49,625 bases of DNA from Prevotella sp. UBA2456 (lineage in GTDB: Bacteria > Bacteroidota > Bacteroidia > Bacteroidales > Bacteroidaceae), in contig DDPY01000052.1 of assembly GCA_002342415.1 (NCBI GenBank), positions 443 through 50,067 on the forward strand. Direction: 5' to 3'. The number at the start of each line of letters is the position of its first letter. Position 1 is the stretch's first letter. The notes beneath the pieces are model-generated. The model saw nothing but the letters and a program-made list of their open reading frames with translations, was not told where the DNA came from and made no database searches. The translations under genes were made by a program, and so were the position numbers. Shown here piece by piece: positions 9,413 to 18,512 of the stretch.

Positions 9413-10312
9413 ATGAAGAAAATCAGAGCCGCCGTAGTAGGCTACGGCAACATTGGCAAGTACACGATTCAGGCACTGGAAGCCGCTCCCGACTTCGAGA
9501 TTGCCGGTGTCGTGCGTAGAAACGGTTCGGCCGACAAGCCTGCCGAGCTGGCACAGTATGAGGTAGTAAAGGACATCAAGGAACTGAAGGATGTCGATGT
9601 CGCCATCCTGGCCACCCCCACCCGTTCATGCGAAGAGTATGCCAAGCAAATACTGCCGTTGGGCATCAATACCGTCGACTCGTTCGACATCCACACCAAC
9701 ATCCGCGGCTATCGCGAGCGACTGATGGAGATCAACAAGCAGACGGGCACCGTCAGCGTGATTGCTGCAGGCTGGGACCCGGGCAGCGACTCTATCGTTC
9801 GCACACTGATGCAGAGCCTGGCACCCAAAGGACTGAGCTACACCAACTTCGGCCCCGGCATGTCAATGGGACACTCCGTATGCGTGCGCTCGAAGGCTGG
9901 CGTGAAGAATGCCCTCTCGATGACCATACCCTTGGGCGAAGGCATCCATCGCCGCATGGTCTATGTCGAGCTCGAAGACGGCTACTCGCTCGAACAGGTG
10001 ACCAAGGATATCAAGGCCGACCCCTATTTCGCCTCCGACGAGACGCATGTCTTCCAGGTGGAGAGCGTTGACGACGTGCGCGACATGGGACACGGGGTGA
10101 ACCTGGTGCGCAAGGGTGTCTCGGGCCAGACACAGAACCAGCGTCTGGAGTTCAACATGCAGATTAACAACCCTGCCCTGACGGGTCAGGTGCTGGTCAA
10201 CGTGGCACGTGCCTCCATGCGTCAGCAGCCGGGCTGCTACACCATGATAGAGATTCCCGTCATCGACATGCTGCCGGGCAATCGCGAGGATCTGATTGAA
10301 CACTTGGTATAA
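9413..10312 (+). CDS. ddh: meso-Diaminopimelate D-dehydrogenase
   Basis: This enzyme makes meso-2,6-diaminopimelate from tetrahydrodipicolinate, ammonia and NADPH in one step. It feeds both lysine and peptidoglycan and bypasses the acylated intermediates of the longer pathways. The N-terminal Rossmann fold has GYGNIG at residues 10-15. ATPTRSCEE, the AAGWDPGSDS segment and the GPGMSMGHS segment are typical of the family and line the substrate site. The length of 299 is slightly below the roughly 320 residues of Corynebacterium enzymes and normal for Bacteroidales. The gene has its own promoter and a strong terminator, so it appears monocistronic. Confidence 0.94.
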   Translation: MKKIRAAVVGYGNIGKYTIQALEAAPDFEIAGVVRRNGSADKPAELAQYEVVKDIKELKDVDVAILATPTRSCEEYAKQILPLGINTVDSFDIHTNIRGYRERLMEINKQTGTVSVIAAGWDPGSDSIVRTLMQSLAPKGLSYTNFGPGMSMGHSVCVRSKAGVKNALSMTIPLGEGIHRRMVYVELEDGYSLEQVTKDIKADPYFASDETHVFQVESVDDVRDMGHGVNLVRKGVSGQTQNQRLEFNMQINNPALTGQVLVNVARASMRQQPGCYTMIEIPVIDMLPGNREDLIEHLV

Positions 10313-10338
10313 GCATACCAACTTGACACAACAGACAG

Positions 10339-10380
10339 GAGCCTCCGACACCGCACGAACAGTGTTGGAGGCTCTATTTT
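10339..10380 (+). terminator. Rho-independent terminator of ddh
   Basis: GAGCCTCCGACAC (10339-10351) pairs with GTGTTGGAGGCTC (10362-10374), with one G-U pair, and is followed by TATTTTT. Confidence 0.9.
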
Positions 10381-10400
10381 TGGGAAAAATGTCTAAAATA

Positions 10401-10432
10401 TTTGGCAGTCTATATTTTTATAACTACATTTG
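10401..10432 (+). promoter_or_regulatory. Promoter of the secreted protein / phosphatase-GH28 operon
   Basis: TTTG at 10401-10404 and TACATTTG at 10425-10432, separated by 20 bases, form a near-ideal Bacteroidetes promoter. Transcription would begin around 10439, about 30 bases before the start codon at 10469. Confidence 0.8.
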
Positions 10433-10468
10433 CAGACAATTTACTTTAACACTAAAATCATTGCAATT

Positions 10469-11365
10469 ATGAAAAAACTCTTTTCCCTTAGCCTGATGCT
10501 CATGGCAGCATTAGCAGTAAATGCCCAACTGAAGGTTGCCCCCAAGATGCAGATGGGCGACCAGAAGAACTATGTGACAACCACCGTAGCCAAGATTCCT
10601 GGACAGGGCACTCTGACCATCACCGACGAGACCACCATCAGCGTCGCCGAAGTACTGTCGGAGGGTTTCGTGCTGAGCGTCGAGACCACCAAGGTCACGT
10701 CCGATGCCCAAGCCGGAAACATTGCCGGACAGCTGATGGCTGCCAGTCAGGAGATGATGGCAGGTGTGGAGATTCGTATTAACACCGACCTGAACGGCCA
10801 GCCTCAGGGTATTGCCAACTACACCGACGTAAAGGCCAAACTCGAGAAGAATAGCGACCAGCTGGTAGACAAAATGCTCCAGAGCGTGCCACAGATAGCA
10901 CAGGTGATGGGCAAAGACGCGCTGAAGAAGCAGATTATGGACAACGTATCAGAAAAGAGCCTGCTGGCAGCCATGAAGAACTCTACCTGCCCCTTAGTGC
11001 TGAACGGCAAGACACTGACAACGGGCGCTCAGGAGGATTACACCAATGAGCAAGGACTGAAGATGAAGCGCATGTATTTCGTCAATGGGCAGAAGGTGAC
11101 CAGCAGCGGCTCCATCAATATGTCGAAGGAAGACATGAAGGCACTCATCATCAAGCAGGTGGAGCAGATGATGCCCGAGCAGGCAGAGATGATCAAGCAG
11201 AACATCGACCAGGTGATGGCCAGCGGCATGGTGAAAATAGACATGAAGGAGACGGCCAGCTATGATCTCGACGCAGACGGATGGCTGAAGAGCATCAACA
11301 GCGAGTCGACAATGGACTCTATGGGCCAACAGACCAATATCAAGGCAACTGTAACGCTTAAATAA
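10469..11365 (+). CDS. Secreted protein of unknown function
   Basis: I do not recognise a characterised family. The start is taken at 10469 because MKKLFSLSLMLMAALAVNAQ forms a clean signal peptide. An in-frame ATG at 10430 overlaps the -7 promoter box and cannot be the start. The mature part of about 278 residues has many short strands at its N-terminal end, then a Met- and Lys-rich helical middle with repeated EQMMPEQ/MIKQNIDQ-like segments, and ends in a strand pair containing MKETASYDLDADGWL. No lipobox Cys, catalytic motif or membrane segment is seen. The pattern recalls periplasmic lipid-binding or DUF-type proteins of Bacteroidota, but this is a guess. It shares a promoter with the phosphatase-GH28 fusion gene 50 bases downstream, which suggests related export or substrate handling. 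Confidence 0.75.
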   Translation: MKKLFSLSLMLMAALAVNAQLKVAPKMQMGDQKNYVTTTVAKIPGQGTLTITDETTISVAEVLSEGFVLSVETTKVTSDAQAGNIAGQLMAASQEMMAGVEIRINTDLNGQPQGIANYTDVKAKLEKNSDQLVDKMLQSVPQIAQVMGKDALKKQIMDNVSEKSLLAAMKNSTCPLVLNGKTLTTGAQEDYTNEQGLKMKRMYFVNGQKVTSSGSINMSKEDMKALIIKQVEQMMPEQAEMIKQNIDQVMASGMVKIDMKETASYDLDADGWLKSINSESTMDSMGQQTNIKATVTLK

Positions 11366-11410
11366 GAGGTAAGAGGTAAGAAGTAAGAGGTAAGAAGTAA
11401 GAGGTAAGAG
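11363..11410. repeat. 7-bp tandem repeat TAAGAGG/TAAGAAG between two genes
   Basis: Nearly seven copies of TAAGAGG or TAAGAAG start with the stop codon of the upstream gene and fill almost the whole 50-base gap to the next start codon. The unit supplies stop codons in every frame and repeated AAGAGG motifs that could act as ribosome binding sites. Confidence 0.9.
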
Positions 11411-11415
11411 AAAAA

Positions 11416-14112
11416 ATGAAGAGACTTACAATTCTAATGCTGCTGGCAGCCGCCACACTGAACCTGTCGGCACAGACAGCACGCGAGGAGCTGAAAGCCA
11501 ACAAATACCTGGCTGGCAGCAACTATCTGGACTACGACCGCCAGCTGACACATGAGAAGCTGACACCGGCACCCAAGGGCTACACCCCCTTCTACATGTC
11601 GCACTACGGCCGACACGGCTCGCGCTGGCTCATTGGCGAGCGCAGCTACACCAGCGTCACCGAGACGATGCAAAAAGCCAGAAAGGCTGGAAAGCTGACT
11701 CCAAAAGGCGAAGAGGTCTTACAGCTGTTGGAGGCCTTCGTCAACCTGCCCGCTGCCAACTTCCCTGCTCTGGACGGGAAGTATAGCGGCGCTCAATATC
11801 GCTTGGGCGACCTGTCGACGGTCGGCGAGCGCCAGCATCACGGCATAGCACGCCGCATGGTGGAGCACTTCCCTGAGATCTTCAAGACGCGCAACCTGCA
11901 CATCGATGCACGCTCAACTACCGTCAACCGCTGCATCCTGTCGATGGAAGCCGAGTGCGAGGAGCTGGCAGCCGCCAACCCCACCATCGTGTTCCATAAC
12001 GATGTCAGCGATGCCCTGCAATACTATCTCAACCAGCCGCGTTCAGGACTCGTCAAGTCGATGGGACGCAAGGGACGCGAGATTCGCCGCTCGCTCAACG
12101 GCCGCATCGACCCCACCCGACTGATGGGCGTACTCTTCAACGATGCCAAATGGGTGAAAGACAACGTGAAGGCATGGCCGCTGATGTACAATCTCTTTGA
12201 GGTGACCACCAACATGCAGAGCCACGACCAGGCGCCCGATCTCTATCCCCTGTTCACCGACGACGAGATATACGAGCAGTGGCGCATGCGCAACATCGGA
12301 TGGTATATAGACTACGGACCCTCGCCCATGACCGACGGCATCATGCCCTTCTCGCAGCGCAACCTGCTGCGCAACATCATCGAGACCACCGATACCGTCA
12401 CCCAGACCCAGGCCACCCTGCGCTTCGGCCACGAGGTGTGCGTGATGCCCCTGGCCTGTCTGCTCGAGTTAGGCTCCTGCGGCGCACAGGTGGCCGACAC
12501 CAACGAGCTCGACAACGTATGGCGCAACTATCGTATATTCCCGATGGCCTGCAACGTCCAGCTCGTATTCTACCGTCCCAAGAAGGGACAGGGCGATGTG
12601 CTGGTGAAGGCACTGCTCAACGAGCGCGAGGTGACGCTACCCGTCAAGACCAGCCAGCATCCTTATTATAAATGGACTGACCTCCGGCAGTACTATCTCG
12701 ACAAGCTGGCAGCCTACGATGCCAAGGAGGCTGCCATGACGAAGCAGCCCGAGGTGGAGGAGAAGTACACCAAATACTATACCAACCTGCCCGTCAAGGT
12801 GCAGCCCGTCAGGCGGCCCGCCATTCCCAATACCACAGTCAACCTCAAGGAGGTGGGCGGTGTCGGCGATGGTATCACACTCTGCACGGAGGCCTTTGCC
12901 AAAGGCATCAGCAAGCTCAGCAAGCAAGGCGGCGGCCGTCTGGTAGTGCCCGAGGGCGTTTGGCTGACAGGCCCCATCTCGTTGAAAGACAATATCGAGC
13001 TGCACCTCAACAAGAATGCCATCGTGCTCTTCTCGCCTGACAAGACGCTCTACGTAGACCCCACCGGCAAGTCGAGCCGCGTCTATGCCGGCATCCGCGC
13101 ATCGAAGCGCAAGAACATTGCCATCACGGGCGAAGGCATCATCGACGGCAACGGCGAATACTGGCGGCCTGTGAAACGCTCGAAGGTCAGCGACGTGGAG
13201 TGGAAGGACTTCCTCGACAAGATTGGCGGCGTGACCAAGGACAACGACAAGCTGTTCTACCCCTGGGACGCAACAGGCAAGGGAAACATTGCCGACACCC
13301 CCGAGGCACAGGAGAAGATGCGTAACGACCTCATCCGACTGACCGACTGCGAGAACGTACTGATAGAAGGTGTCACCGTGCAGAATGCGCCTAAGTTCCA
13401 CGTCCACCCGCTCAACTGCAAGAATGTCATCGTGGACGGAGTGACCGTGCGATGCCCCTGGAACGCACAGAATGGCGACGCAATAGACTTTTCGGATGTC
13501 AACACTGGCCTCATCGTCAATTGCGTGGTGGATGCCGGTGACGACGGCATCTGCATGAAGAGCAACAAGCAGAAAGCCAAGTCGCCAGCCAACGGATGCC
13601 AGGACATCGTCATCCAGGACAACACCGTCTTCCATGCCCACGGCGGCTTCGTGCTGGGCAGCGAGACTATCAGCGGCATGGAGCGCATCGTGGTGCGCCA
13701 CAACCGCTTCAGCGGCACGGATACAGGCTTGAGATTCAAGAGCGGCATCGGGCGCGGCGGAAAGACCAACGACCTCTACATCTCGGACATCGTGATGACC
13801 GATATCAAGGACGAGGCTATCGTCTTCCAGTGCGACTACATAGACCGCCCGGCAGGCAGCGATCCCAGTCAGGTGCCCACCTATACGGACGAGCAGCGCC
13901 GCTCAGCACCTGAGTTCCAGGGCATCCATATCGACCGCGTCACCTGCCAGGGAGTCAAGACTGCCGTCAAGGCCAGCGGAATCAAGGGACTCGACTGCGT
14001 TCACGACATCGACATCAGCAACTCCACCTTCGTCTATCACAAGAACGACCGGCAGATAGACCCAGAAACCGCCAAGCTGAACATCAGGGACGTCAAGTTC
14101 ATCAAACAGTAA
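11416..14112 (+). CDS. Secreted histidine phosphatase - GH28 (polygalacturonase-like) fusion protein
   Basis: Two enzymes lie in one uninterrupted 898-residue frame. A signal peptide ends near residue 20 (LSAQ). Residues about 30-435 resemble the histidine acid phosphatase branch (phytase/MINPP-like): RHGSR at 66-70 supplies the phosphorylated His, and HE at 339-340 fits the proton-donor position. Residues about 470-898 form a right-handed beta-helix of family GH28. NGDAID (686-691) and GDD (708-710) are the expected acidic catalytic positions, followed by HGG (742-744), LGSE and RFKS (773-776). GH28 enzymes cut galacturonic acid linkages in pectin. The link between phosphatase and pectinase is not one I know. 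It could release phosphate from plant material next to pectin cleavage. The gene is cotranscribed with the secreted protein upstream and convergent with a carbohydrate-sensing regulator. Confidence 0.87.
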   Translation: MKRLTILMLLAAATLNLSAQTAREELKANKYLAGSNYLDYDRQLTHEKLTPAPKGYTPFYMSHYGRHGSRWLIGERSYTSVTETMQKARKAGKLTPKGEEVLQLLEAFVNLPAANFPALDGKYSGAQYRLGDLSTVGERQHHGIARRMVEHFPEIFKTRNLHIDARSTTVNRCILSMEAECEELAAANPTIVFHNDVSDALQYYLNQPRSGLVKSMGRKGREIRRSLNGRIDPTRLMGVLFNDAKWVKDNVKAWPLMYNLFEVTTNMQSHDQAPDLYPLFTDDEIYEQWRMRNIGWYIDYGPSPMTDGIMPFSQRNLLRNIIETTDTVTQTQATLRFGHEVCVMPLACLLELGSCGAQVADTNELDNVWRNYRIFPMACNVQLVFYRPKKGQGDVLVKALLNEREVTLPVKTSQHPYYKWTDLRQYYLDKLAAYDAKEAAMTKQPEVEEKYTKYYTNLPVKVQPVRRPAIPNTTVNLKEVGGVGDGITLCTEAFAKGISKLSKQGGGRLVVPEGVWLTGPISLKDNIELHLNKNAIVLFSPDKTLYVDPTGKSSRVYAGIRASKRKNIAITGEGIIDGNGEYWRPVKRSKVSDVEWKDFLDKIGGVTKDNDKLFYPWDATGKGNIADTPEAQEKMRNDLIRLTDCENVLIEGVTVQNAPKFHVHPLNCKNVIVDGVTVRCPWNAQNGDAIDFSDVNTGLIVNCVVDAGDDGICMKSNKQKAKSPANGCQDIVIQDNTVFHAHGGFVLGSETISGMERIVVRHNRFSGTDTGLRFKSGIGRGGKTNDLYISDIVMTDIKDEAIVFQCDYIDRPAGSDPSQVPTYTDEQRRSAPEFQGIHIDRVTCQGVKTAVKASGIKGLDCVHDIDISNSTFVYHKNDRQIDPETAKLNIRDVKFIKQ

Positions 14113-14138
14113 ATAGCGTGCAGGAGAAAAAATTATAA

Positions 14139-14210
14139 AACACAGAGACACAAAGGCACGGAGTTTTTCCCTTAGTAAGAATAAGGCTCTGTGCCTCTGT
14201 GTTCTTTTCA
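14139..14210 (+). terminator. Terminator-like hairpin built from CACAGAG/GGCAC repeats
   Basis: AACACAGAG (14139-14147) pairs with CTCTGTGTT (14195-14203), and GGCACGGAG (14155-14163) pairs with CTCTGTGCC (14187-14195). A T-rich tail follows. The hairpin lies between two convergent genes and could serve both. Its sequence has the look of a dispersed intergenic repeat. Confidence 0.65.
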
Positions 14211-14226
14211 TAAGACAGACCAACCA

Positions 14227-17200
14227 TCAACGATGCTCGTTCATATATTCGCGGGGCGACATGCCATAGAACTTCTTGAAGATGGTAGAGAAAGAAGCAG
14301 CATTGTTGAAACCACAGGCATACATCACCTCGGTGATATTCATATTGCGCGAAGCCAAGAGATTGGCAGCCTGCTTCAAACGGATATTGCGAATGAAGTC
14401 GTGAGGAGTCTGCCCTGTCAGCTCCTTCATCTTGCGATGCAGATGGACTCGCGATATTCCTACCTCCTCGGCAATAGCATCCACACTGAGGTCGGAATTG
14501 CTGATATTCTTGTTGATTACCTTCATCACACGCTCTAACAGCTGGTCATCGGGCGACTTCATCTTTACCTTGTCTACCTGCTCTTCCAACTGGTCGTTGC
14601 GACCGTATTTCAGTCGGAGCATCTGGTGTGTATGGATGAGGTTTACAATGGTGCGGCGCAGAATGTCCATATTGAAGGGTTTCATCACGTATGCATCGGC
14701 TCCCATCTCCAAGCCCTCTAACTGGTCTTCATCACGGCTCTTTGCCGTCAGCAGGATGACAGGGATATGACTTGTGCCCGGATTGCCCTTAATCTTGGAG
14801 CACAGTTCGTTACCATCCATCTCGGGCATCATGATGTCGGAGATGACAAGATCGGGCATGCACTTCAGCACCTCAGTCAGACCAGAACGGCCGTTTTCAG
14901 CCACGCTGACCTGATAGGCAGAAGACAGCTCTGCAGCCAGATAGTCACGAATCTCGGCATCGTCTTCGACAATGACAATGTGCTGACGGCGGGTAGCCTT
15001 GGGCAACTCAGCGGCCACTGGGGTTTCCGTAACCAGCTCTTCGTCGAACAGGCTAGTGGCATGAGACACATTCTCCTTGTCGACTATCATCTCCTCGGGC
15101 TTCAGGTGGCTGTTGCCCAAAGGAATGGTGACCACGAACTCACAGCCAGGAGCTCCTTGATTATTATGGGCCTCAATGGTTCCATGATGCAGTTCGACCA
15201 GCGAGCGAGTCAGGTCGAGTCCGATACCCGTTCCCGTCTTGCGATCGTTTGCCATCGTCGGTGTCTGATAGAAGCGTTCGAAGATGCGGTCGAGCTTGTC
15301 TTCAGGGATTCCCTCCCCGCTGTCCTTGATGGCAATGCGAACGTGGCTGTCATCATGACTGACGGTGATGCCTATCTCACCTCCCGTCGGGGTGAACTTA
15401 AAGGCATTGCTCAACAGGTTGACCACGACCTTGTCGAAATTGCCACGATCAATCCAGACGGGCAGCATCTGTACATCATGCTCGTATGTGAAACGAATGT
15501 TCTTAGCCTTTGCCTGCTGATTGAAAAGAGTATAAATGTCTCCGATGAACGAGATCAGCTCAGTCTCGCACATGTGCATCTGCATCTGTCCCTTGTCAAT
15601 CTTACGGAGGTCCATCATCTGGTTTATCAGACCCAGAATACGCTCTGCATTCCGCCGGATGGTTTCGTAGACACTGCGGCGGTGGGGGTCGTCATCCTGC
15701 TTGATGAGTGAGAGTAGCGGTGTGACAATGAGCGTCATAGGGGTACGAATCTCATGAGAGATGTTCATAAAGAACTTCAGCTTTGCATCGGCCATCTCCT
15801 CTGCATGGATATGCTCCTGCAGGCGCAGGCGGTCTTGCTCCTTACGGCGGCGGATTCGCAGATACCGCCACAATATGGCACCCAATGCCATGAGGTAGAT
15901 AACATACGCCAACGGCGTGCGATACCAGGGAGCATGAATGACAACCGTAAAGCAACGCTCAGGGGTTACGATACCATCCTGCTCTGCCACCACACAGAAA
16001 TCATAGTTTCCAGGCTGCATGTGACTGAAGGTAATCTCGTTGACACCCGGCTGCATGCGCACCCATTCTTCTTTGTTGATGCGATAACGATAGACGATAT
16101 GTTCAGGATTATCGTAAGTAAGGGTTGACAGCTGCAGGGCAAACGAATTATCACTGGAAGCCAGCACGAAGCGGTTGGAAGCAATCACTGTCGTGTCGAC
16201 CACATGCCACAGGCCAGACATCGTGGCAGGGGTGACAGGCTCGCCATTCACCCAGAATTCAGTCAGCTTCACCTCAGCCTTCCACTCGCGCTCCTTGATG
16301 TCGTGGGGGGTGAACCAGGTGATGCCACCCAAGCCACCAAACAACATCTGTCCGTTAGGAGCCGTATAGGAAGCACCGTCGCTGAACTCATTCGACTGCA
16401 GTCCGTTGTCAACAAAGAAGTTGCTGGTCTTTCCTGTCTTGGGGTTCATGCAGCACAGTCCGTGGTCGGTCGATATCCACAGGTTGCCCTGCTGATCTTG
16501 TTCGATACTTGAGATACCATTGTCTGCCAGTCCGGTCTCGATGGCATAGTGATGCTTCTTACCCGTCTTCAGGTCGTACCCTAACAAGCCGTCGTTGGTT
16601 CCTACATACAATTTCCCGCCAAACTCGCGAGCCACGCGCGTTGGAGTACCATAATTCAAACAATTGTTTCCTTTAAAGGTAGTAAGCCAGTTCTCTGTTT
16701 CCAAATCGAGGGCACATACGCCCATCGTGGTCGCGACATAGATGCGGCGGCCATCCGGCGAGAAGGCTATCTGTGAAATATAGTTGTTGGTAAGGCTGTT
16801 CACCTTGCGATTGCTGGCAGCATCGCCCTCCTGCACATAGGTTTTCACCTCGCCCGTCTGGCCATCGAGGCGCAACAGGCCATAACCCATCGTTGCCAGC
16901 CACAGGCGTCCCTGCCTGTCAGTACGCATGGAAAACACGCTCACAGCCGGTCCCTGAGGCAAGCGATGCGGATGGTAGGTCAGACTATGAGGGTCTATCC
17001 AGCCGCAGCCCTCCTTATACGTTCCAATCCAGACACGCCCTTCGTGGTCTTCGGTCATTCCGAGAATCGTAGCAGGGAAATTTTCCTTAAAGTGCCTGAC
17101 TACCTTTCCCTTTGTGTCCAGACAGTAGAGTCCGTCCTTGTCGGTACCTATCCAGTTCAGGCCATTCTTGCTCATCAGCACGCTGGTGACACAGGCCGAA

Positions 17201-18207
17201 CCGATGACATTGCGAGCACCCAGCTTATAGCCCATATAGTGGAAGCCTGTGGTCTTGGCGGGGTGCATGTAGATACCTTTCTGAAGCAGTCCCAGCCAAG
17301 TGTTGCCATTGCGGTCTTCACAGATGGAGTAGACCTTGGCAGTGCTTAAGTCGACATCGCGGCTATAGTAGGGATTGTCTGTCAACTGCTGCGTCTTGGG
17401 GTCGTAGATAGCCAGCCCCAAGCCGTCATAGCCTATCAGGATACGATGATCGCGACTGACATAGAGCGTAGAGATGTGTTTCGTACCCGTGCCTTCTATA
17501 TGAACGGGCGACGCATCGAGTCTGAACATACCCGCATTGGCTGTTCCCACATAGATGCGGCCTTCGCCATCCTCGCAGACACCACGCACCATCCCTAACT
17601 GGTCCTCGTCCTGAAAATAGCGATGCATCTTCTTCCCGTCATAGCACAGCAGTCCCTGGCTCTCGGTCACAATCCACAGGCGGCCGCGGCGGTCTTCCAT
17701 CATCCGATGAGCGGTTTTCACCTCTGCCAACTCGCCGCCCAACTGGCGGGCCTCCTTGCCATTCGTCATCTGCAGAATGCCATGTGCCGATGTCCCGATG
17801 AGGATACTCCCATCGCGGCGCTCCAACAGCGAAGTCACATAACTGGGAACAGAATGACCAGACAAATCGTAGGTCGTTACATCTATAAAACGCTCGCCGT
17901 CATAGGTCTGCAAGGCTCCATACATACCTATGTAGAACAAGCCGTCGCGGTCTTGCATCATGCAGTTCACATAGTTGCTGGCCATTCCCAAGTCCTGACG
18001 CATCTCTTTCTTCAGGATGCGGAACTGATAACCGTCATACCTGTTCAGTCCGTTACGCGTAGAGACCCATATAAAGCCGTCATGATCCAGGAATATCTGT
18101 GTCGTGAAGCTACTCGACATCTGCTTGTCTGCATCAAACAGCTTACCCATCTGGGCATACATGCTCAGAACGATGAACAGGAAGGAAAAGGTTAGAACTT
18201 TACGCAT
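14227..18207 (-). CDS. Hybrid two-component system regulator (sensor kinase, receiver and AraC-type activator in one chain)
   Basis: HTCS proteins sense an oligosaccharide in the periplasm and switch on polysaccharide-use genes. All parts are visible in 1326 residues. These are a signal peptide (1-19), about 14 two-component-propeller repeats of the DxxGxxWxxT type to residue 630, a Y_Y_Y domain (about 690-758) and a membrane helix near 765-783. Then come the histidine kinase with ISHEIRTPMT (His818), an N box at 930-934 and G boxes SGEGIP and GTGIGL, and a receiver with Asp1124 in SDIMMPEMDG. A C-terminal AraC DNA-binding domain (about 1225-1326) ends the chain. The GH43 and GH97 genes on the same strand just upstream are the probable targets, with the convergent GH28 fusion a possible further one. 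It has its own promoter. Confidence 0.95.
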   Translation of the reverse strand: MRKVLTFSFLFIVLSMYAQMGKLFDADKQMSSSFTTQIFLDHDGFIWVSTRNGLNRYDGYQFRILKKEMRQDLGMASNYVNCMMQDRDGLFYIGMYGALQTYDGERFIDVTTYDLSGHSVPSYVTSLLERRDGSILIGTSAHGILQMTNGKEARQLGGELAEVKTAHRMMEDRRGRLWIVTESQGLLCYDGKKMHRYFQDEDQLGMVRGVCEDGEGRIYVGTANAGMFRLDASPVHIEGTGTKHISTLYVSRDHRILIGYDGLGLAIYDPKTQQLTDNPYYSRDVDLSTAKVYSICEDRNGNTWLGLLQKGIYMHPAKTTGFHYMGYKLGARNVIGSACVTSVLMSKNGLNWIGTDKDGLYCLDTKGKVVRHFKENFPATILGMTEDHEGRVWIGTYKEGCGWIDPHSLTYHPHRLPQGPAVSVFSMRTDRQGRLWLATMGYGLLRLDGQTGEVKTYVQEGDAASNRKVNSLTNNYISQIAFSPDGRRIYVATTMGVCALDLETENWLTTFKGNNCLNYGTPTRVAREFGGKLYVGTNDGLLGYDLKTGKKHHYAIETGLADNGISSIEQDQQGNLWISTDHGLCCMNPKTGKTSNFFVDNGLQSNEFSDGASYTAPNGQMLFGGLGGITWFTPHDIKEREWKAEVKLTEFWVNGEPVTPATMSGLWHVVDTTVIASNRFVLASSDNSFALQLSTLTYDNPEHIVYRYRINKEEWVRMQPGVNEITFSHMQPGNYDFCVVAEQDGIVTPERCFTVVIHAPWYRTPLAYVIYLMALGAILWRYLRIRRRKEQDRLRLQEHIHAEEMADAKLKFFMNISHEIRTPMTLIVTPLLSLIKQDDDPHRRSVYETIRRNAERILGLINQMMDLRKIDKGQMQMHMCETELISFIGDIYTLFNQQAKAKNIRFTYEHDVQMLPVWIDRGNFDKVVVNLLSNAFKFTPTGGEIGITVSHDDSHVRIAIKDSGEGIPEDKLDRIFERFYQTPTMANDRKTGTGIGLDLTRSLVELHHGTIEAHNNQGAPGCEFVVTIPLGNSHLKPEEMIVDKENVSHATSLFDEELVTETPVAAELPKATRRQHIVIVEDDAEIRDYLAAELSSAYQVSVAENGRSGLTEVLKCMPDLVISDIMMPEMDGNELCSKIKGNPGTSHIPVILLTAKSRDEDQLEGLEMGADAYVMKPFNMDILRRTIVNLIHTHQMLRLKYGRNDQLEEQVDKVKMKSPDDQLLERVMKVINKNISNSDLSVDAIAEEVGISRVHLHRKMKELTGQTPHDFIRNIRLKQAANLLASRNMNITEVMYACGFNNAASFSTIFKKFYGMSPREYMNEHR

Positions 18208-18248
18208 TTTTATATTTGTAAGTTAGTAGGTTTGTTAGAAAACGGATG

Positions 18249-18280
18249 CAAATATAGTCATTTATTTTCTTACTTCCAAA
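18249..18280 (-). promoter_or_regulatory. Promoter of the HTCS regulator gene
   Basis: On the minus strand, TTTG (18280-18277) and TATATTTG (18256-18249) are separated by 20 bases, a near-ideal Bacteroidetes promoter. The predicted leader is about 35 bases. Confidence 0.8.
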
Positions 18281-18398
18281 CTTTACGCAGTGTAACATAC
18301 ATAAAAGTTACATAAAATAAACTTTCTGTTACGAAATCACAGCAGAGTGAACACCCTCCACGACTCCTTCCGCGTGCAGGCAACAGCACTGCGGCCTT

Positions 18399-18434
18399 AA
18401 AAAAAGCAGGCTGCTGGAACGCTTTCCAGCAGCC
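18399..18434 (-). terminator. Strong minus-strand terminator
   Basis: GGCTGCTGG (18434-18426 on the minus strand) pairs with CCAGCAGCC (18417-18409), then TGC and seven T. It ends transcription coming from the GH43-GH97 genes and from the internal promoter box at 18513-18520, upstream of the HTCS promoter. Confidence 0.9.
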
Positions 18435-18506
18435 ACTGCGGTTACAAAACAAACTACTAATGATAATATTACTAAAACAAATCTTTACGTGAAACGTCTC
18501 CGTTTC
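18399..18506 (-). ncRNA. Candidate small RNA of about 108 bases
   Basis: The 387-base gap between the GH97 and HTCS genes holds a compact unit on the minus strand. A TACCTTTG box (18520-18513) is followed seven bases on by GAAACG-GAGA-CGTTTC (18506-18491), a 6-bp stem closed by a GNRA-type loop. Then comes an A/U-rich linker and the strong terminator at 18434-18399. No open reading frame fits. A clear -33 box is missing, so it could also be the processed 3' end of the GH43-GH97 transcript. A role in controlling the carbohydrate locus is only inferred from position. Confidence 0.45.
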
Positions 18507-18512
18507 TTTTTG

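Noticed and set aside
12637..13701. A 354-codon minus-strand frame inside the phosphatase-GH28 gene
   Set aside because: It lies opposite clear catalytic motifs of the plus-strand protein and resembles no protein; it is a shadow frame.
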